Part shown: positions 1 through 12,135 of the stretch, piece after piece | Layout of the letters: the number at the start of each line of letters is the position of its first letter | Numbering within the stretch: position 1 is the first letter of the stretch | From: Branchiostoma floridae | Taxonomy: Eukaryota; Chordata; Leptocardii; Amphioxiformes; Branchiostomatidae | Length of the DNA: 64,000 nt | Assembly (NCBI RefSeq): GCF_000003815.2 | Contig: NC_049990.1 | Span: 11,458,985-11,522,984, forward strand | Reading direction: 5' to 3' | The notes under the pieces: generated by a model | Told to the model about the DNA's origin: nothing | What the model saw: the letters and a program-made list of their open reading frames with translations, nothing else | Databases searched by the model: none | Program-made: the position numbers and the translations under genes

Positions 1-32
1 TTAATTACATGGCCTTTTGAATTTTCCTACAG

Positions 33-3000
33 AACACAGTTTACGTCATGAAGGAGCTCAGGGTTGACGGGAACCGTGCGACCATTAGACGGGGCATCCA
101 GAAGGAACTGACGCAGGTATGTGTACTGCAGTTACTATCTATTGCTGCAAGGTGGCGCTGTGAAGCTGTCCCAAACATGGCTCCCCCCCCCCACACACAC
201 ACAAATGCACTCCAATTCTTATTAAACTGAAATGGTTTTCCATTGTAATGTAACAATTTTTCCTTGATGTACCCATACAGCTGTGTGAGCTGAACCATCC
301 AAACCTGGCCAGGATTTACGGCGCATGCCTAGAAGTTCCCAACTGCTGTGTCCTGATCGACCATTGCTCCAAGGGAAGTCTGCAGGTGACGTCACCCGTT
401 GTTTACTGTTGTTCGACCAATCGGGGCTTAATGTAGTCTGAGCCAATCAGCACTGTCCACAATTCTACGCAGCCAATCATATAACAGGGAAGTTCTTTAG
501 ATGGGATGACCCCATTGGTGCAAAAGTGAGTGATGTGTTATCGATAGCCAATCAGCACCAAGGAAAGAACATGCTAAATGCAGCATGAAGCCCATATGAA
601 AGCACTACTTGTAATAACACCCGTGATGTTTGCCAGTTGTGAAAAACACCACAAAGGATCTACAGTGTGTCATTATTGTGTATTTTCCCCTGACTTTAGG
701 ATATACTGAAGAATGAGTCCATCAAATTGGACTGGACATTTCGGTGGTCTCTTATCATGGACATTGTGAAAGTAAGTATTGTCCAAGAACACTTACTAGT
801 ACTTGCCTTTGTGTGAAATTTTGGAAACTTCTTTTGCTTTCATTGAAAATTACTCTCAAAAACATTGCCTTTATCATTATGGATAAAACTGTGCTAAAAT
901 TTTAATTTTGATTTTAATCTGAAAAGATCTTTTACGTTATAATCCAATCCATGATATACTGAACATATAGTTTTGAGCGTCGAAATGACCAATTTACACT
1001 GATTGTGAAACATATTTTTCGTGTGACTATAAGAAAATCAAACTAACTGGCACATGTATGTACGTAATGTATTACCGCTTTGGAGGCATATAAGCACAAT
1101 TTAGTCCCCGAAATGTTATTATTTATCAATACACAAGGGTCTGGAATACCTACACAACAGTTTCCTGAAATGCCACGGAAGCCTGAAGTCCACTAACTGT
1201 GTGGTGGACAGTCGCTTCGTGGTCAAGATTACGGACTTCGGCCTGTGGATGCTGAGAAAGAAGAAACGGATTTCTATGGAAGAGCCCAAGTTTGACGCGC
1301 TGCACCTCAACAATAATGCTGTTACTCTACTGAAACATGCACAAGGTAGTGTAGTAGGGTTTCAATTGTATTGTATTAACGTGTAGTATACGTATACCAG
1401 TATATATTTTACATGCACGATCAAAATTAGCGGATGATACACGCGACAATAGCAGTACCATTGTCGGTTATTCTTTGGGCTGTAACGTTATGCTAACAAT
1501 AGTGTGATTTATTGCAATTTCTTACCCGAAGGCTAACTGCGTTAACACGAAAGGGGCGCACAAATAGTTACATTTACAACAATTTAGAATGTGTCAACTC
1601 TAGTCCATTCTCCTACGCAGAGGGACCACAGCCGTGTCGAAACACATATGCGATTAGTCGGTTGGGGATCGTGCGTAGGAGGATGCTCTAGTCTAAAGGC
1701 TAACTATAGAGCTGAGGGGTGTAACTTGTTGAAAGAAAAGGGGTCCCACGTTTTCAAATTCTAGTATAATATTCAACTATGATTGCAATTTGTTAAATGG
1801 TGTCATACGTCATCATTGATGATAATGATAATATCAATAATAAGATTCTTAATTTGTTCAGATCAGCTCTGGACGGCGCCTGAGATCTTACGTGGTGGGA
1901 CGGAGAGATCTCAGAAAGCTGACGTCTACAGTTTTGCTCTTATTCTGCACGAAATTGCCTTCAGAAAAGGGGTGTTCTACCAAGAAGGGAGCCAGCTATC
2001 GCCAAAAGGTTTGTAGAAGAATATGAAACATTAATACTCTGACTACTGGTCAAGAGGTAGATTAAGTATCATTAGTCTTTCTATTGCTTAGAAACTATTT
2101 TTGTGTACGCCACCATTACGTACGCGTGATAAAGATATTGGATATCGTCTTCGAAATGTTGTTATGTTTTAGATGGTTGCTGAACAGAATCATTTGCGAC
2201 CAGGCCTAGGTATTCCACAAGGCACTATCATTGGACCTATACAGTATCGTGCTTTTCACGGTCTACAGATCATGCCTGGAGGAACCCATTGCGATTTACT
2301 AGCCTGGGTACCATCCGATTTCTACCGGGGCTCCTTACACTCGCTACCCTTAGACTAATAAAATATTTTTTAAGGAAGGAACCCCGGTAGAAATCGGATG
2401 GTACCCAGGCGTAGCGATTTATAAGACAAGGAGGGTGAAATGGTATAAAGTTTTAATGCTATGATTATTTTGCAGATATTATAACCCGTGTGGCACTGTC
2501 ACTGTCCGGAGTGCCATTCCGGCCAACAATTCTGGAGAAGGACTGTCCAGCTGGACTGTCCGGTCTCATCAAACAGTGCTGGGCGGAAACACCGGAGGAC
2601 AGACCGGACTGTAAGGTCATCGGTGCAGCAGTGAGAAGAATAAGCGGGTATGTCTCACGATAACCACGTTTTCATTTGTGATCATCATATAAGATAGCTG
2701 AAATTTAAGAAATTTTTATCAAGCCAAAAGGTCCCAAAGAAAAAAAATACTAGGCGCATTGCCATTTCATGTTTTCTCCATTTGATGCCCTGAATTATGG
2801 ACTTTGCATTCATTGGCATTCCAGGGGACCACATAGTTTTCAGCAGATCAGAAATCCGAACAATTACCCTAGCCATAAAACTGCTAACCATAAACCGAAT
2901 CAGAGGCTAGTGGACATTGTCATTGACCTTGACACCCAAGGTCAAAGGTACGTCAAGATACCCAAAACGTCCCCATACCCGTTCATGTTTGTTTAATTTT

Positions 3001-5540
3001 GTTTGAACTTTATTCATGAAAGCTCAAGTTCCCCGCAGGCCGCATTGAGGTCATGAAGGAAGAGGGAAGGGTCAAACAGAATATAAAACGGATTAACAGC
3101 TTACATCATCCTAATGCCATCTGTTTCAGCATGAAGAGTGAGAACATCCTGGATAACCTGCTGGCCCGGATGGAGCACTATGCGGATAACCTGGAGTCCC
3201 TGGTGCAGGAGAAGACGGCTCAGGTCCTGGACGAGAAGAAACGGGCAGAGGACCTGCTGGAACGACTCTTGCCAAGGTCAGATAGCACTGGAAATCGTTT
3301 CATGTTCATGTGTATTAATGTATCACCATGCACGTAACCGGACACAAATGCATACACCATATACATTATAACCCATCGAACATCAGAGACCATCGTCCCT
3401 AAGTCATAGACAGAGACGGGGGCCGATAGCGACTTCCGGATACCTTTGACCCATTGCTGACGTCACACTTCCACTCTGGTTACATGACATAGGCTTCGGG
3501 CTATTTAACATTGAGAAGGGTCAGATGACTACCCTGAAGTTTGTTGGTGAGTGCTGTACTATATTGTGTAAGGAAATAACAAGTAAAAACCTTAACAACA
3601 CAAATTGCAAGTGCAACACTACAGTTGCCTGTGCATTTTAACATAATGATAGATATCAGCCCGTTTCAATGCTAATGCCGTCTGTTATGCTGACTTGTTT
3701 TGTCTCTACCAGGACTGTGGCCAACCAACTCAAGCATGGAGGCACAGTCCATCCCGAGTCGTTCGACAGTGTGACCGTGTTCTTCAGCGATATCGTCGGG
3801 TTCACGGCAATGTCCGCTGACAGTAGCCCAATGGAAGTACGTGCCATTTGATTTTGCTTTTTCTCTTCGTGTTTTGTACGCTAAACTTTCTGCTATATCT
3901 GTTTCTAACAATTATTGTTATTTTCTATGATAACGAAAGATGGTGATACTATATCTAAGTTTACTATATATAAGTATTTTCAACCTCCTTAATATTCCCA
4001 AATGTAAGACTTGTCTCGTTTGTTTCTGTTTAGGTGGTAGACATGCTGAATGACCTGTACACATGTTTTGATGACATCATCGGTAACTACGATGTTTACA
4101 AGGTGTGTAGTTCAATTTGTCATTGTAATGACAATGTCATTCCAACAAACACTGATGTTCCTACATTTGCTGATTTTTCCATTGTCCGTTTTATTCAGTT
4201 CAGATCTTATTTCCGGTTAGTTAGTTTGTGCACCGTGTCATCACATCATCTGAGTGAATTCCGAAATACGTGACCTGATGGCTGTGCTTCCAGGTTGAAA
4301 CGATAGGTGACGCTTATGTCGTGGTGTCGGGACTACCAGAGAGAAACAGTAACCACGCGGCAGAGATAGCGCGGATGGCGCTGGAGATGCTCCGGGCAGT
4401 CCAGACGTTCAGGATAAGGCACAGGACATCGGAACAACTCAAACTCCGGATAGGCATTCACACTGGTTAGTTCCAAAAGTAAACCAACGTTTTACATGAT
4501 TAACTTAACAGAAGCTAATATACTCATTGAGTAGCTGCTTTTTGGCGATTTTACCAATGAGTTGCTTGAGAAAGGGGCTTTTTGGGGCAAAAAAGGTTGA
4601 AATTTTCGTTCATAGGAAATGAAAGGACGATTTTATTATTGAAAGGTAATATTTTGTTACATCATGGTAATACGCAAGAATCCTTATCGCGAAATCACGT
4701 CTTTTCCCCCCACATAACGCGAGATTATGACCGAGACTTTGACATTGCATGGCGTTTTCCCAGGTCCCTGCGCTGCCGGAGTTGTTGGTAGAAAGATGCC
4801 GAGGTACTGTCTGTTCGGGGATACCGTCAACACCGCGTCACGGATGGAGACATACGGAATGGGTAAAAAGTTTCCCTGATTTACTTAATGTTAGGTGAAA
4901 CATGAAAGGTCGCAAGGTATTTTTGGACACCTTTGGCAATTGTCTCTGTTGAAATCAGTCATAACATACTGTCGTTCAGTTGGCTTTTAAGCTGCAGCAT
5001 TTTTAGAGGACCGCTTTCTTTGTTTCAGGCATGCAAAATGTACCGCGTTATAGGTGAATACACGTGGTACAGTCTGCATCGCGTTTTTTTTATATACTTA
5101 CGCTGTTTTCCCAAATCTTCTTCTTGTACCAGGAAAAACGTAAAAGCAATACTTCTTCAATGGCGCATTTAACATTACAATGTCTTTTCATTGAACCCCC
5201 GTAGTTTTAAAAGAAATTGCTTATGGTTTGTGTCCACCAAGCCCTTAGAATCCACGTCAGTGAGACCACCTACCAAGCCCTGTGTCTGACGGAAAGGTTC
5301 CTGCTTGAGGCGAGGGGAGAGTTGGAGATAAAGGTAATGTGTACGAAGATATACATACTCAATACGTTTCATGTAAGAATACCAGTTGCAGTTCACTTAA
5401 ATTCCGCTAGATGTACCACTGACTGGTGACGAGTGAATGAGCTCGTACCATTTTTTGTCCCTACACAGGGCAAAGGGTCCCAGAGAACGTACTGGCTGCT
5501 CGGAGAGAAGGGTGGTATCGCGAAAGAAAGCTTCGTATGA
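33..5540 (+). CDS. Receptor guanylyl cyclase, natriuretic-peptide-receptor type (5'-truncated by window edge)
   Basis: Thirteen exons join in frame into 520 residues: 33-116, 281-385, 700-771, 1138-1345, 1862-2008, 2476-2647, 3130-3276, 3713-3836, 4034-4102, 4294-4465, 4764-4862, 5242-5333, 5469-5540 (stop TGA). Residues 1-263 are a kinase-homology domain: the VAIK-type lysine is kept (VYVMK), the catalytic loop reads HGSLKSTN, so the HRD aspartate is lost, and the magnesium loop is DFG. Residues 264-311 form the dimerisation helix. Residues 313-505 are a class III cyclase with [22 protein letters not shown] and [17 protein letters not shown], so both metal aspartates, the guanine-selecting Glu and Cys, and the Asn/Arg pair are present. 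Catalysis (GTP to cGMP at the inner membrane face) is therefore expected. The tail motif RTYWLLG favours the NPR group over retinal cyclases. The ectodomain and membrane segment lie to the left of the window. The order within the NPR group cannot be set from this half. Confidence 0.93.
1598..1696. repeat. Short fold-back (inverted-repeat) element in a cyclase intron
   Basis: The left arm (about 1600-1620) reads CTAGTCC then TCTCCTACGCA, and the right arm (1672-1694) is its reverse complement with a small insertion. About 50 bp separate the arms. It lies in the intron between the fourth and fifth cyclase exons. It could be a small non-autonomous DNA transposon; no coding capacity. Confidence 0.5.
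2191..2245 (+). mobile_element. Relic of a non-LTR retrotransposon reverse transcriptase
   Basis: The frame starting near 2191 contains [11 protein letters not shown], which matches the conserved reverse-transcriptase block usually written G-I/V-PQG-S-x-L-GP. It lies in the intron between cyclase exons 2008 and 2476, and the flanking exons join in frame without it (SPK to DIITRV), so it is not a cyclase exon. Only this one block is visible, so the assignment rests on a short motif. Confidence 0.45.
2303..2409. repeat. Hairpin-forming inverted repeat, 32-bp arms
   Basis: Arms at 2303-2334 and 2378-2409 are reverse complements with a single mismatch, separated by 43 bp. The element sits in a cyclase intron just downstream of the reverse-transcriptase relic. 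A fold-back insertion or a recent local inverted duplication are both possible. Confidence 0.8.
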
Positions 5541-5930
5541 CACCAAGTACAGCACAGCAAAATACCGCCAGGAGTCGCTGTTGAACATAAATGCGCATAT
5601 TGCATCTTTTGCCCAACTTGATATTCACTAGTTCTGTAAATAATCAGGACAGTAGATTAATTTTATAGTAAGTAATATTTGTAAATAGATTCTAGAATAG
5701 GTCTTTCGCAGAAAATCACACTGCTCCAATGTTAAGTCGAGCCAAGAAAAATACGCGGCTGTTTATTATGCAGATTAGGTCCGCAGATTTGAGGCATACG
5801 CCTGACCTACAAGTAGCATATAGAATTAGGATTTGACAGTTTTCACACATTTTGGCACTGATTATAATCATTATAGGGACAATGTAAATAGGAATAACAG
5901 ATTAGTAAACAGTCTGATTGTCAGAACGTC

Positions 5931-6412
5931 GTCCAACTTCGTCAGAAACGTAACCGTCCAACTTCGTCAGAAACGTAACCGTCCAACTTCGTCAGAAACG
6001 TAACCGTCCAACTTCGTCAGAAACCGTCCAACCTCGACAGAAACCGTCCAACTCCGTCAAAAGCCGTTCAACTCCGTCAAAAACCGTCCTACTTCGTCAG
6101 AAACCGTCCAACTTCGTCAGAAACCGTCCAACTTCGTCAGAAACCGTCCAACCTCGACAGAAACCGTCCAAAATCCGTCAGAAACCGTCCAACTCCGTCA
6201 AAAGCCGTCCAACTCCGTCAGAAACTGTCCGACTCCGTCAGAAACCGTCCAACATCGTCAGAAACCGTCCAACTCCGTCAGAAACCGTCCAGCTTCGTCA
6301 GAAACCGCCCAACTCCGTCAAAAACCGTCCAACTGCGTCAGAAACCGTCCAACTTCGTGAGAACTGAACCGTCCAACTGCGTTAGAAACCGCAACTTCGT
6401 CTCGTCCGTCCA
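5931..6412. repeat. Minisatellite, about 20-25 bp unit, more than 20 copies
   Basis: The unit GTCCAACTTCGTCAGAAACC is repeated almost without interruption. The first three copies carry an additional CGTAA and are 25 bp long; later copies are 20 bp with scattered substitutions (CTTCG to CTCCG, CCTCG or CTGCG). It follows the cyclase stop codon by about 390 bp and may be transcribed in its 3' untranslated region. Confidence 0.93.
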
Positions 6413-7278
6413 GACTATATAAAGCAATAGAGAACCTTGATCTATTGTAATTCAGACCATGTCACGCAAAGTAACGTCTGTAAAGATAATTTTATTTTCG
6501 TAAGATTGTACAGCAACAGCAGCATGATGCCTCTGAAGTACATGTTTGCATTTTGCACCGTTTGGTTATGCACAACTTTGATATTGTCATGGATCTAAGA
6601 GATGGACAAAAAGAAAGCCGTAATAAAAGTTTGTCCAAACAATGTTTGTTTTGGTCTTTTTTTAAGGCAAAAATGATCTTTTTGGTCCCTTTATGTGCCT
6701 GTGTTCAGCACATACATATAGACTTAGTATCCTATAAAAGGAATACTAAAATTTAGTACTCGTACGTGGTATTCCTACTACTAAGGCTATTCACGATAAT
6801 ATTAAGTCTATTGAACAAGAATGCATCCATCTAGATAACAACTTACGTCTTTTAGGCAACATATATATTTTTTTGAAAGTCATTTCGCACGTCATTCAAT
6901 GGATAGGCACTAAATATAACTTCATTTAAAGGATAGATACAAAACCTTACGTCACTCAAAGGCTAGACCTTAAACGTTCGTCATTCAAATGCTATGCGCT
7001 AGGCACAAAACATAACGTTACTTAATCCCGCTTTGGTACACATGCAGACATTTGTGTGAATAGAAGCTTTAATTTATTTCGTAGTCTCAAAGCCTTCAAA
7101 TCAAATTGTAACCTAAACTGAGCCAAAATCAAATTGTAACCCCTGAACTGACCCATACCAAAATGAAAAACAGTTGCTAGCCCTGACTGTCTTGATATAC
7201 TTAGCTAGCTATAGACAGGTAATTTTGCATGGCACAATGAACCATACACAATTGTACACACTCAAAGACATATACGTA

Positions 7279-7318
7279 CACACACACACACACACATACA
7301 CACACACGCATGCACAAA
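7279..7318. repeat. CA microsatellite
   Basis: Imperfect (CA)n tract interrupted by ATACA and GCATG. Non-coding, between the cyclase and BOK genes. Confidence 0.9.
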
Positions 7319-7550
7319 TACACACATCCCTACATTGCAGATTGCAGTCAGATAAGTTTTAAGATACGTGAATATAACCAACACAGTTGGTAAATATATT
7401 GCCAGGCAAATCTAATTCAGTAAGTTCCTTACCAATACGTTTCTTTTAAATCCAACAAAATACCAGACTGCACAGCTCTTTGGCTTTAGATGCTACTTTA
7501 GAAATTGCAGATGTAATGGGTCATGACCAAGCTGACCACGCCCACTTGGG

Positions 7551-10500
7551 TCAAAGGTCAATAACAAAGAAGGTTGCAGCTAGACCAATGGCTGCTCCGA
7601 TCCCGCTAATCGCCCAGAACATGTTCGTCCTCCCGTCTCCTCTGAAATGTTTCACTAGTCCGTACTGAAAAACAAATATAGCCAACTTAAACATTGGTGT
7701 TTGAAGACACGGACAAAAGGCATAACGAAATATGATGAACATTATTTCAAACATACAAAATCCTTGAAAATTATCATTTTAAACCAATGCTTTAAAATTA
7801 TTATTCTTGCAAACTTTTCAGCCCCAGATATTCGGCGTCCGGCCATTTTGTATATACTTCACCGCTGCCAAACGTGATAACAAAACAACAACAAAACAAC
7901 TTCCTCAACTTATTCAACTTTGACTGACATTATACTTCCTTAATACCTATCTCTCCCAAAATAAAAGTTGTCCTATGAACGAAAAAGATTAATATATGCG
8001 GTTTCAAGAGGAAGATGATAATGAAAGCATGAAGCATGGGTACAATTCTAAAGTATACATGTACGTCGGTGAAGGTTACCCAAACAACTGGAAATATAAT
8101 CTTGGAAAGGAACAGACATTTCAGATAACATCCGTCATCTTTCGTCAGTGGCACTGTGTCACTGACGAAAGATAGCGGATGTTATCTGAAACATCTGGCC
8201 GGTTCCAAAATCATATACCAGTTGCAAGTTGAGTAACTGCTATTGACGTATATTATTACATGTCAAACCATCCCAAGTACAAGGAATTAAAGATCGTTAC
8301 CCATCCTCCTTCCTGTACGAGCCATGAGGAAAGTTTCCTGTCGGTGAAGTCTACCACGATATCCACCAGACGGCGGGTGAACATGGGGTGTCCCTGGTGC
8401 ACACAGTCCACGGAGAAGGCCCCCGCCACCGCAAACATTGCCACGACCCGCGCCCACGTGATGCCCGTACTGAACAGTTCGTTAGCAACCGTCTGGAACC
8501 AAATAAGCCATTGTTACCACAGCTCCATAAAAAGGGAGGCTTAGTTTTTGTTGTGTCTGTCTATCTGTCTGTCTGTCTGTCTGTGTGTCCGGATATTTGT
8601 GGTCAGCATAATCTAGAACCTCTGGATGTATTATGATGATATTTGGTATGTGCCTCGGGGTTGGAAACACGAAGATCAAGGTCAATTTTGGTCCCCCTGG
8701 AATATGACCTTGGTACTGCAGCAGAAATTCCGCTTTTTGTATCTTATGACCTGGATGTGCTATGGTCCTCTTTCCTTTTGGTGGCAGATGGCTTCTGACG
8801 TAAGGAATACGCAAAGTATGTTAGGTCTTAGGTTTTCTTCCAGGGTTTCCTTTCGAATCCCCCTCCCCCTTTTCATATTTTGCCATTTTCTTACCTTTCA
8901 ATCCTTTGTGTTCTTCTTTTTGCGTTCTTTTGTTCAATTGTTCTATTCCTATTTGTTTCAATTTCTCTATTTTCCTAATCCACCTTGTTCAAATCACAAG
9001 TTCAGTGACCTTTAGTCGAATCTTACAGCAGAGAGAGAAATTAGTTTCGTTTGTTCCTGTTTCCCACAGCAGACTGCAAGCCCAGTAAGAATCTACGGAA
9101 TGCCGTCTTCCCTGTAGCTGTGAGAGAATGAGAAGTGTGTAGAACTGTGGTGATGATTAAATCTGAGAGAAAACCCCGACCTTTTCTTCCGGCCTGGAAG
9201 GCAATATCATAATTCTTTTCAGACGATAGTTAGGATGATTCATAGCATTTGAGGGGAGGGTGGCATTTGTCATATTGAAGCAGGCACTAAACGACTAGAG
9301 GTTAGTTGTCTCTAGAATGCCTTCGTCCTTCCTTCCCTCCCTCCTTCCTTCCTTCCTTCCTTCCTTCCTTCCTTCCTTCCTTCCTCCATTCCATCTTCCC
9401 TCCTTCCTTCCTTCCATCCTCCCTTCCATCTCTCCTCCCTCCCTTCCTTCCTTCCTTCCTTCCTCCTTCCATCCTTCCTTCCTTCATTTTATCTTTCATT
9501 TTATCCTTCGAATTCCTTCATTCCGCAAAACTAATGTGTTACGAATTCTGAACCAGATTCCAGAAACATTTATCCTCCTCCTTCTTCAGTATAAAATCGT
9601 ATTTTACAACTGGCTGGATTTTAAGGCTGCTACTTGATCCCCATTAAGTTCGAGAAGGTACATCTGGTACGGACCTCTCCTCAGGCCCTTAACAAGTCTT
9701 AAGGGTTCGGAAAAATCTGCCTAATAGTAACCAGACACTCCTCGTTATCTGAGAGGATCTCTGCGGAACACTTGGACTTCAGCCAAAGCGATGTTCAACA
9801 ACTCCTCTGGCTGATTCACTACATGCTCATTTTGTGGACTTGTGCAAAGTGTGTGGCAGGATCATTAGTTACTTTAGTAGTATTGGCACATTGACATTGT
9901 TGCACGAAGCAAACAACAAGACCATATAGAGCGAGTGCAGAATAAAAGATAAAGAAGCCGGTTCTGCTGCAGTACCAAGGATAGCCGCCAGGAGGTCCAA
10001 ATTTGACCTTTATCTTCCCAAGATCTAACCACATACCAAATTGAGACAGACAGTCAGACAGACTAATTTCATCAATGTACAAAAACGGTTATTGCACATG
10101 GCATCAAAGAATTTCCATGCTGCTTGGTTAAACCTAGTCAGACCTATATAAAGCGTATTCTCGAAGCAGATTTTGGGTCCCTGAGATAATAAAATTCCCG
10201 ACCACTACTATCTCCATGACACAACCTCTGCTTGGAAGATATATATAGTGCACGTTCATAATGTCACAAGCCGTGGCTAGTGTAGCTACACATGCTGACG
10301 ATTTCCATGTTTAACCATCCAGCATGGCGGACAGCACTTACGTCATAGTCACGTGAGTGCAAACACTGCATTGTGTCCAATGGCTAATAAGAATGATCAC
10401 GTTTATGTTTGTATTTGTTTAAGTTTGTTACAGCTTTTGTTTTCTACCTCATTTTTTATTTATGGAATCATTAATATTTCTGCTTTCATGTACTCATATG

Positions 10501-12096
10501 AGATCATTTGATATATGTGTATTTAAAAAGCAATTAGAAAAAGAATGATCACCTCAAAACTGGTCTCCAAGATGGACTCAGACGATAGTGTGATGTTGAT
10601 TTGTCTGGAGACGTCCCGGTACAGGTGTGGGTACATCCTCTCTAACTCCCCTCCCATCTTCTGCAGCTGGGAGGACACCTGTTGACAAACAAGTAAACAA
10701 GTAAGCAAACAAGGAAAATAATGAACACACCTTTCAGCCTTCTTGGTAAATAAAAGATCTACACTGTAGCTACACCTTCAAAGAAAATGACTGTGTGAAC
10801 TAGAAAGGCCGACATTTGCTCGTGAGCAAATGAATGTTCTGTAATGTTCAAAAGTATTCAAAATATTTTTCTAAGTCTGATATAATTTATCTATTACTTT
10901 AGTTCTACTTATTATTACTTGTTATGTGTTCAATCAAGTTGCAGTATTTATTAGTTGCCAATATTTCTTTTGTAGATTAGACAGAGGAGACTATGCAATA
11001 GACCAGGTTGGCCTTTGTCTCGCCTCAACACTTTGAATTTACATTAATTCTTGAAATTGCACTTTGTGATTTTAACCTGAGAGAAACAAAAATGATAATA
11101 TGAAAAATAAAAAGAACCTCAGAAGGCCTTCGTTTTGCATCGGGGAGTCTCCCGCGGGTGAGGTTGGATTTCTTCAGACGCCCGTTGATGTAGTCCCGTA
11201 TGAGCTGCCTGGACTCGTCGATAACAGACTTTTCTGTGGGTGTAGCTTGGGACCACAGCGACGCTGGAAACGACAAAAAACGTGATCAAGTAAGGCCACA
11301 CTGACATAATTCTATGGATGTCATCCACGCGCGCATTGATGTTCGCCTGTTCTAAAACAAATGTGCCACATGTCCCACAATAGCATCCCTGGACAATCAG
11401 AGTTTTATGCTTACCAGAGGACCTGCTCTCAATGGTAATGTGGCACATGGTTAGGGCTTTGGACCAGAGCGTCCTTGTTCCCTCTTAAACAAGGACGGTA
11501 ATATAAACATAAAACATAATTGAAATGGCGACTATTGTCTACCTCTTACAGTCTTACTGGAGGTAAACATAGGACAAACCAATCCTGGGAAAGAATGGAT
11601 GCTTGGTCCTCTTTTTTTAGAAGCATCTTTTTGCTGGGTTTTTCTTTTCTTTCGCCCTCACGCATTAGTTTTGGGGCTTCCGAAGGATGTCGTCCAGAAA
11701 ATTACGTCAGTGTGGCCTGAGAGGACATGTTGTCCAATTCTCTGAAACCGTGTTCGAACATCCGTATGTTTGCTATTGTTCTGCGTTGTATCAACACTCA
11801 GACAATGTTTATTAAACATCCCGTCAACCCTCAACCCACACCCCGTCAAACATGGTCCATCCCTCAGGGGGAATAGAGTGGGGTGTTCCACCTGGCTTGT
11901 AACGCTACATGTATATATAACAGTGCACAACGAATGCAGTGGAAAATGAAACACATTTCATTTGTGAACGTCCCCGATTCGATGCCAATAGAAACAGACT
12001 ATCAAGAACGAAATATACTATTTCTATACTGAGATCATAGAATCAACGTTAACCTATCATAGAAAATATGTTTTACTTTCAACTGCACTGTTCAAA

Positions 12097-12135
<39 letters not shown>

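Larger units (their letters stand above)
5541..7550. other. Region between the cyclase stop and the BOK stop; no gene seen
   Basis: The cyclase (plus) and BOK (minus) converge here, so the stretch holds both 3' untranslated regions. Candidate polyadenylation signals are AATAAA at 6622 for the cyclase and its complement at 7073 for BOK. A minisatellite and a CA microsatellite lie inside. The remaining open frames are short and show no recognisable domain. Confidence 0.6.

Noticed and set aside
3053-3121. Upstream extension of the cyclase linker exon (frame with [13 protein letters not shown])
   Set aside because: The phase and the strong acceptor at 3129 give the family-typical SENILDNLL start; the upstream part is intron.
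5931-6412. CRISPR-like array
   Set aside because: Units are contiguous with no unique spacers and the genome is eukaryotic; it is a minisatellite.
9302-9637. Long open frames in both strands over the CCTT tract
   Set aside because: Translation is pure low complexity (Pro/Ser/Phe/Leu or Lys/Glu/Gly/Arg) from a microsatellite inside a BOK intron.
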